A DNA stretch of 9,113 bases from CAYOVG01 sp964407285 (lineage in GTDB: Bacteria > Desulfobacterota > Syntrophobacteria > Syntrophobacterales > Syntrophobacteraceae). The first letter of the stretch is position 1, and every line of letters starts with the position of its first letter. The notes under the pieces were generated by a model. The model was not told the DNA's origin. It saw only the letters and a program-made list of their open reading frames with translations, and searched no databases. The stretch lies in assembly GCA_964407285.1 (NCBI GenBank), contig CAYOVG010000294.1, forward strand, positions 1 to 9,113. Reading direction: 5' to 3'. The position numbers and the translations under genes were made by a program. Shown here in pieces: positions 6,992-9,113 of the stretch.

Positions 6992-7738
6992 TCAGCGCGG
7001 CATCAGCGCGAACACACCCCAGCCCAGGTATTCACGCGTGTAAGCGGCGTAGCGCTCGGGTTCCGAGGTCAGTTTGGCTCGAACTTCCTTCGCGAGCTCG
7101 TCGTCGGGATTGGCTTCCAGCCATCGGCGCATGGTGAGCCATTTGGCCGCCTCGTATCTGTCCCAGCCGTCCTGGTCCGCCAGAACCATTTCAACGACGT
7201 CGTAGCCAAGCCGGCCGAAAGACGCGAGAAGTTCCGGAAGCATGAGAAAGTCGGAGATGGAGCCGGCAAGACACCCCCCGGCAATGTCTTCCGTCGGGGG
7301 TAACCGCCGCCAGTAGGGCTCGCCGATGAGGATGATCCCTCCGGTTTGAAGACTCCGCGCCAGAAGCTCGATAGTGCCGGGGACTCCCCCGCCAATCCAG
7401 GTGGCGCCGACACAGGCTGCCACACTGACCTTCTCGTCGGAGACATAGCCTGCGGCATCGCCATGGATGAACTTGACTCGATCAGCCACGCCGAGTTCTT
7501 CAGCGCGGAGTTTCGCCTGCTCGGTGAACAACCGGCTCATGTCGATGCCGGTGCCGATTACGCCGTGATCGCGTGCCCAGGTACACAGCATCTCCCCCGA
7601 ACCACTGCCGAGGTCGAGCACTCGGGCGCCCGGTTCCAGACGCAACGCAGCGCCGAGAGTGGCGAGCTTTTCGGGTGTGATCGGGTTGTGGATGCGGTGA
7701 GCACTTTCAGTGATGTTGAATATTCGTGGGATGTCCAC
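6992..7738 (-). CDS. Class I SAM-dependent methyltransferase
   Basis: Cytosolic enzyme predicted to transfer a methyl group from S-adenosylmethionine to an unidentified substrate. The 248-residue sequence has a Rossmann-type SAM-binding core: motif I VLDLGSGSGEM (residues 40-50), the acidic ribose-binding position in GTGIDMS (Asp66), and motif II HGDAAGY (92-98), then CVGATWIGGG. The C-terminal part (DQDGWDRYEAAKWLTMRRWL...YLGWGVFALM) matches what I remember of a widespread, uncharacterised methyltransferase family. No membrane segment is seen. The start is GTG at 7738 with AGGAG ten bases upstream (minus strand, 7753-7749), a little far but the only site. It ends in two consecutive TGA codons, just next to a 10-base direct repeat (CATCAGCGCG at 6990-6999 and 7001-7010). 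It is the only clearly intact gene in the decayed right half and has no operon partner. Start codon moderately sure; substrate unknown. Confidence 0.92.
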   Translation of the reverse strand: MDIPRIFNITESAHRIHNPITPEKLATLGAALRLEPGARVLDLGSGSGEMLCTWARDHGVIGTGIDMSRLFTEQAKLRAEELGVADRVKFIHGDAAGYVSDEKVSVAACVGATWIGGGVPGTIELLARSLQTGGIILIGEPYWRRLPPTEDIAGGCLAGSISDFLMLPELLASFGRLGYDVVEMVLADQDGWDRYEAAKWLTMRRWLEANPDDELAKEVRAKLTSEPERYAAYTREYLGWGVFALMPR

Positions 7739-7773
7739 TGTGGAAAATCTCCTTACGGGTGTGAATAGATACG

Positions 7774-7786
7774 GTCAGGGCCTGAC
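7774..7786. promoter_or_regulatory. Short palindrome upstream of the methyltransferase start
   Basis: GTCAGG-G-CCTGAC is a perfect 6+6 base palindrome 36 bases upstream of the GTG start, where an operator or promoter element could sit. A TTGGCG box (minus strand, just beyond it) could serve as a -35, but the matching -10 is poor. No regulator gene is adjacent. Confidence 0.25.
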
Positions 7787-7834
7787 GCCAAGCTTACCGG
7801 CCGCGCCCAAGTATACTGTGAACGGTTCAAATCT

Positions 7835-7936
7835 GGACTTCTTTGTGCGGTTACGGTTTTTCAGCCGCTACCGGGCAGTCTCAGTCGAATCGCAACCGAC
7901 TGCGGCCGGCAGCCGTAACCGCATAGGAAGAAGTCC
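7835..7936. repeat. 102-base palindromic element with long terminal inverted repeats
   Basis: The left arm (7835-7856, beginning GGACTTCTT and ending TGCGGTTACGG) pairs with the right arm (7913-7936, beginning CCGTAACCGCA and ending AAGAAGTCC): 9 plus 11 paired bases with a small internal loop. Inside, CAGTCG (7882-7887) and CGACTG (7897-7902) make a further hairpin. There is no evident target-site duplication and no gene in it. It resembles a miniature non-autonomous element or a REP-like palindrome. Confidence 0.65.
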
Positions 7937-7946
7937 ACGTTCTACC

Positions 7947-7971
7947 CGTCTACGGTATGTCCATGTAGACG
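7947..7971. repeat. Short hairpin between two larger palindromes
   Basis: CGTCTAC (7947-7953) and GTAGACG (7965-7971) form a perfect 7-base stem with an 11-base loop. It is the middle member of three consecutive palindromes and includes a GTAG tetranucleotide, the kind of guide sequence known beside some REP palindromes. That link is only suggestive. Confidence 0.5.
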
Positions 7972-7983
7972 ATGCACTGGATA

Positions 7984-8076
7984 AGGCGATTTCCGAAAAT
8001 GGATTTACCCGGACCGGTATTGCCGGCAGGCGCTACGGAGTCGCAGTACCGGTAAGTGCTTTGCCGGAAATCGCCT
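7984..8076. repeat. 93-base palindromic element abutting the truncated RAYT gene
   Basis: AGGCGATTTCCG (7984-7995) and CGGAAATCGCCT (8065-8076) are perfect 12-base inverted repeats. Further in, ACCGGTATTGC (8013-8023) pairs with GCAGTACCGGT (8043-8053) at 10 of 11 positions, so much of the element can fold into one hairpin. The right arm provides two of the three bases of the TAG stop codon of the neighbouring truncated transposase gene (8075-8077). Confidence 0.65.
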
Positions 8077-8425
8077 AAGATGCCCATCCGTTTCCACTGG
8101 CGTGGTAATGGTCATCCCGGAAAGCACTCTCTCGCATCTTCCCGTCATTGTATTCCTGTGCCGTCCTGCCTGCCGTAAGCTGCATGGATTTGGAGATCAC
8201 CTCGCGTTTCCCGCGGTCGAACACCAGTAGATGGATGTGATTGGAGGTGGCCATGTCGATCAGGATGCACGGACCGTGGCGCTTCCTTGCCTCAAAGAGC
8301 CGACGAGCCGGCGGAGCCCTGCGCCTGCGGTCCCTGGAAAACCTGAGCGGAAACTCCCTCTGGCGCCGCCGATGGATGATGTGCCGGGCATATCCGGGCA
8401 GGTAGTGGAGTTTGGCTCCAGCCAT
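8075..8425 (-). pseudogene. REP-associated tyrosine transposase (Y1/HUH, RAYT-like), 3'-truncated
   Basis: Family members are single-strand DNA transposases linked to the spread of REP palindromes. The 116-residue frame starts at ATG 8425 with AAGGAG very close upstream. It shows the N-terminal LPGYARHIIHR (residues 9-19; family form PGxxxHVxxRG), the HUH metal-binding motif in TSNHIHLLV (His63, His65), and SMQLTAGRTAQEYN with Tyr92 as the likely nucleophile. The family's Phe-Trp-(E/Q)-(D/G)-Arg-Tyr segment is present as FRDDHYHA. Homology stops there (about base 8095). The last residues, SGNGWAS, and the stop codon run into the palindrome at 7984-8076. Full-length relatives continue for roughly 60 or more residues, so this copy has lost its C-terminal part and is probably inactive, although both HUH and Tyr remain. 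The Arg-rich stretch at residues 31-42 also looks drifted. Confidence 0.75.
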
Positions 8426-8442
8426 ACTCCTTCGCCTCTCTC

Positions 8443-8482
8443 CTTAAAGGGCCGGTTTCCATGCCCAAAACAGGGCTTTAAG
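8443..8482. repeat. Inverted repeat upstream of the RAYT-like frame
   Basis: CTTAAAG (8443-8449) and CTTTAAG (8476-8482) are perfect 7-base inverted repeats, with a second short stem GCCC/GGGC (8463-8466 / 8473-8476) inside. It lies just upstream of the RAYT-like start on the minus strand, in its likely leader. Neither strand has the T-run needed for an intrinsic terminator. Confidence 0.35.
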
Positions 8483-8546
8483 CCTGAAAAGAGCCTACTT
8501 CTTGAGATCTTTTCCTAAAATTCTGGAAACTTACCGTGGCCCGACC

Positions 8547-8575
8547 CCGGCACGCGGCGCCGGCACGCCGGCACG
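8547..8575. repeat. GC-rich CCGGCACG triplication
   Basis: CCGGCACG occurs at 8547-8554, 8560-8567 and 8568-8575. The block sits just past the point (about 8586) where the broken nuclease-like frame loses recognisable sequence, so it probably marks an insertion or recombination junction. Confidence 0.5.
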
Positions 8576-8585
8576 ACCGCCACCT

Positions 8586-9017
8586 CTGGGTATCTTCAGG
8601 AAATTTCTTGTCATTTCGCGCTTTCACGTATTTCCACCAGTCGTCGTATCACAAGGGATGTATGGTCTTCACTTCTACATAACGCATTTGCCCTTCAGAC
8701 ATCTCCACATGGAAATCGAATCTCTTTTCACATTCCTCAATTGACGGTTCGTATTCCAATGTGTGTACGGCTGGTTCCGATTTATCTTCGAGAAGTACCA
8801 CCGCAGTGCAAAGTTCACTATGCACCTCGCGGAATTCAGCAAGGCGGGTGAAACCTTGTTTATAGACGCGATGAGTTACGTTCCGATAACGCTTCAGCAA
8901 GGCCTAGTTCGATGGGAAACGATTTATGCTCGCCTTGACAACCCCGATGATGTCTTCTTCTGAGGTTTTCACGAATTCTTCGAAGAGCGCCTTGTCGCTA
9001 TTTAATGTCTCCTTCAT
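8586..9017 (-). pseudogene. Broken gene for a PD-(D/E)XK-like protein of unknown function
   Basis: A minus-strand frame starts at ATG 9017 (AGGA six bases upstream) and reads MKETLNSDKALFEEFVKT, then is stopped by TAG at codon 38 (8904-8906). The same frame resumes at once (ALLKRYRNVTH) and runs through EDKSEPAVHTLEYEPS, KRFDFHVEMSEG and MRYVEVKTIHP to a TGA (8649-8651). Past that it still reads as protein, YDDWWKYVKARNDKKFPED, before dissolving into GC-rich repeats near 8586. The order Asp (RFDF), about ten residues, then Glu-Val-Lys (VEVK) fits the catalytic core of the PD-(D/E)XK nuclease-like fold; exact family and role are unknown. Two different in-frame stops with the frame kept on both sides point to recent inactivation by point mutation. 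Stop-codon readthrough or recoding is a less likely alternative. The 3' end of the gene is missing. Confidence 0.6.
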
Positions 9018-9054
9018 GTATGGTCCTGAATTCGGTCCACCGAGGCCAGCCGAA

Positions 9055-9087
9055 GCGGGCAAGCGTATAGCGCTGACGCTCACCCGC
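9055..9087. repeat. REP-like imperfect hairpin
   Basis: GCGGG (9055-9059) pairs with CCCGC (9083-9087). Inside a symmetric CA/CA mismatch, AGCG (9062-9065) pairs with CGCT (9077-9080), leaving an 11-base loop. The size and bulged stem resemble REP palindromes. It lies just upstream of the broken nuclease-like gene. Confidence 0.45.
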
Positions 9088-9099
9088 CCTCACGTCGGA

Positions 9100-9112
9100 G
9101 CGGCGAAGCCGC
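9100..9112. repeat. Small GC-rich hairpin at the window edge
   Basis: GCGGC-GAA-GCCGC is a perfect 5-base stem with a GAA loop, 12 bases after the REP-like hairpin. The window ends here, so any larger repeat unit is cut off. Confidence 0.4.
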
Positions 9113-9113
9113 A

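Noticed and set aside
7820..7836. A GGTTCAAATC string resembling a tRNA T-loop, considered as a tRNA remnant or attachment site.
   Set aside because: No pairing T-stem, no anticodon arm and no acceptor stem could be found around it.
7984..8078. Palindromes considered as integron attC sites.
   Set aside because: The arm ends run the wrong way round (TAAGGC at the left, GCCTAAG at the right) compared with RYYYAAC ... GTTRRRY, and no integrase or cassette genes are present.
7710..8078. Plus-strand 122-codon open frame.
   Set aside because: It overlaps the methyltransferase start region and then runs through all three palindromes; no ribosome site, no recognisable motif.

Overview
The window looks like chromosome from a GC-rich, Gram-negative, motile bacterium. 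The best guess is a deltaproteobacterium (Desulfobacterota, e.g. a Syntrophobacter-like lineage). This is inferred from the long Cache-type chemoreceptor lacking a HAMP domain, a hybrid c-di-GMP sensor protein, a short DksA/TraR-type zinc-finger regulator, and CAACCCG-type intergenic repeats. No rRNA, tRNA or CRISPR array was recognised, so the taxonomic call stays soft.

Left part (1-5475, plus strand) is signalling. First comes the 3' portion of a membrane-bound HAMP-PAS-GGDEF-EAL protein, whose 5' end lies outside the window. After a 169-base gap comes a complete methyl-accepting chemotaxis protein of about 1007 residues with an unusually large periplasmic part (about 600 residues, two stacked Cache modules) and no recognisable HAMP. 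It ends in a very clear intrinsic terminator at 5446-5475. Between its stop codon and the terminator is a second nested inverted repeat. The two genes plausibly link environmental sensing to c-di-GMP level and to chemotaxis, but nothing shows that they share ligands or a transcript.

Middle part (5476-6246) is a structured and repetitive intergenic region: a long-range inverted repeat with an inner CCCC-GCAA-GGGG hairpin, then about 190 bases of degenerate CAACCCG heptamers including a 52-base direct duplication. These heptamers run up to the stop codon of a minus-strand DksA/TraR-family regulator, whose start (6246) is fixed by a strong GGAGGAG ribosome binding site.

Right part (6247-9113) is accessory and decayed. 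It holds a C-terminal remnant of a transposase (6586-6810), one intact gene for a class I SAM-dependent methyltransferase (6992-7738), three consecutive palindromic elements (7835-8076), a 3'-truncated REP-associated tyrosine (Y1/HUH) transposase whose stop codon lies in the last palindrome arm, and a broken minus-strand gene (8586-9017). The broken gene has two in-frame stop codons and carries a PD-(D/E)XK-like D...EVK motif. REP-like hairpins lie at the right edge. I read this as a site of repeated insertion and decay around one intact methyltransferase gene. The most interesting points are the truncated RAYT beside three palindromes, the doubly interrupted nuclease-like frame, and the chemoreceptor's tandem Cache ectodomain. 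No convincingly new multi-gene system was found.
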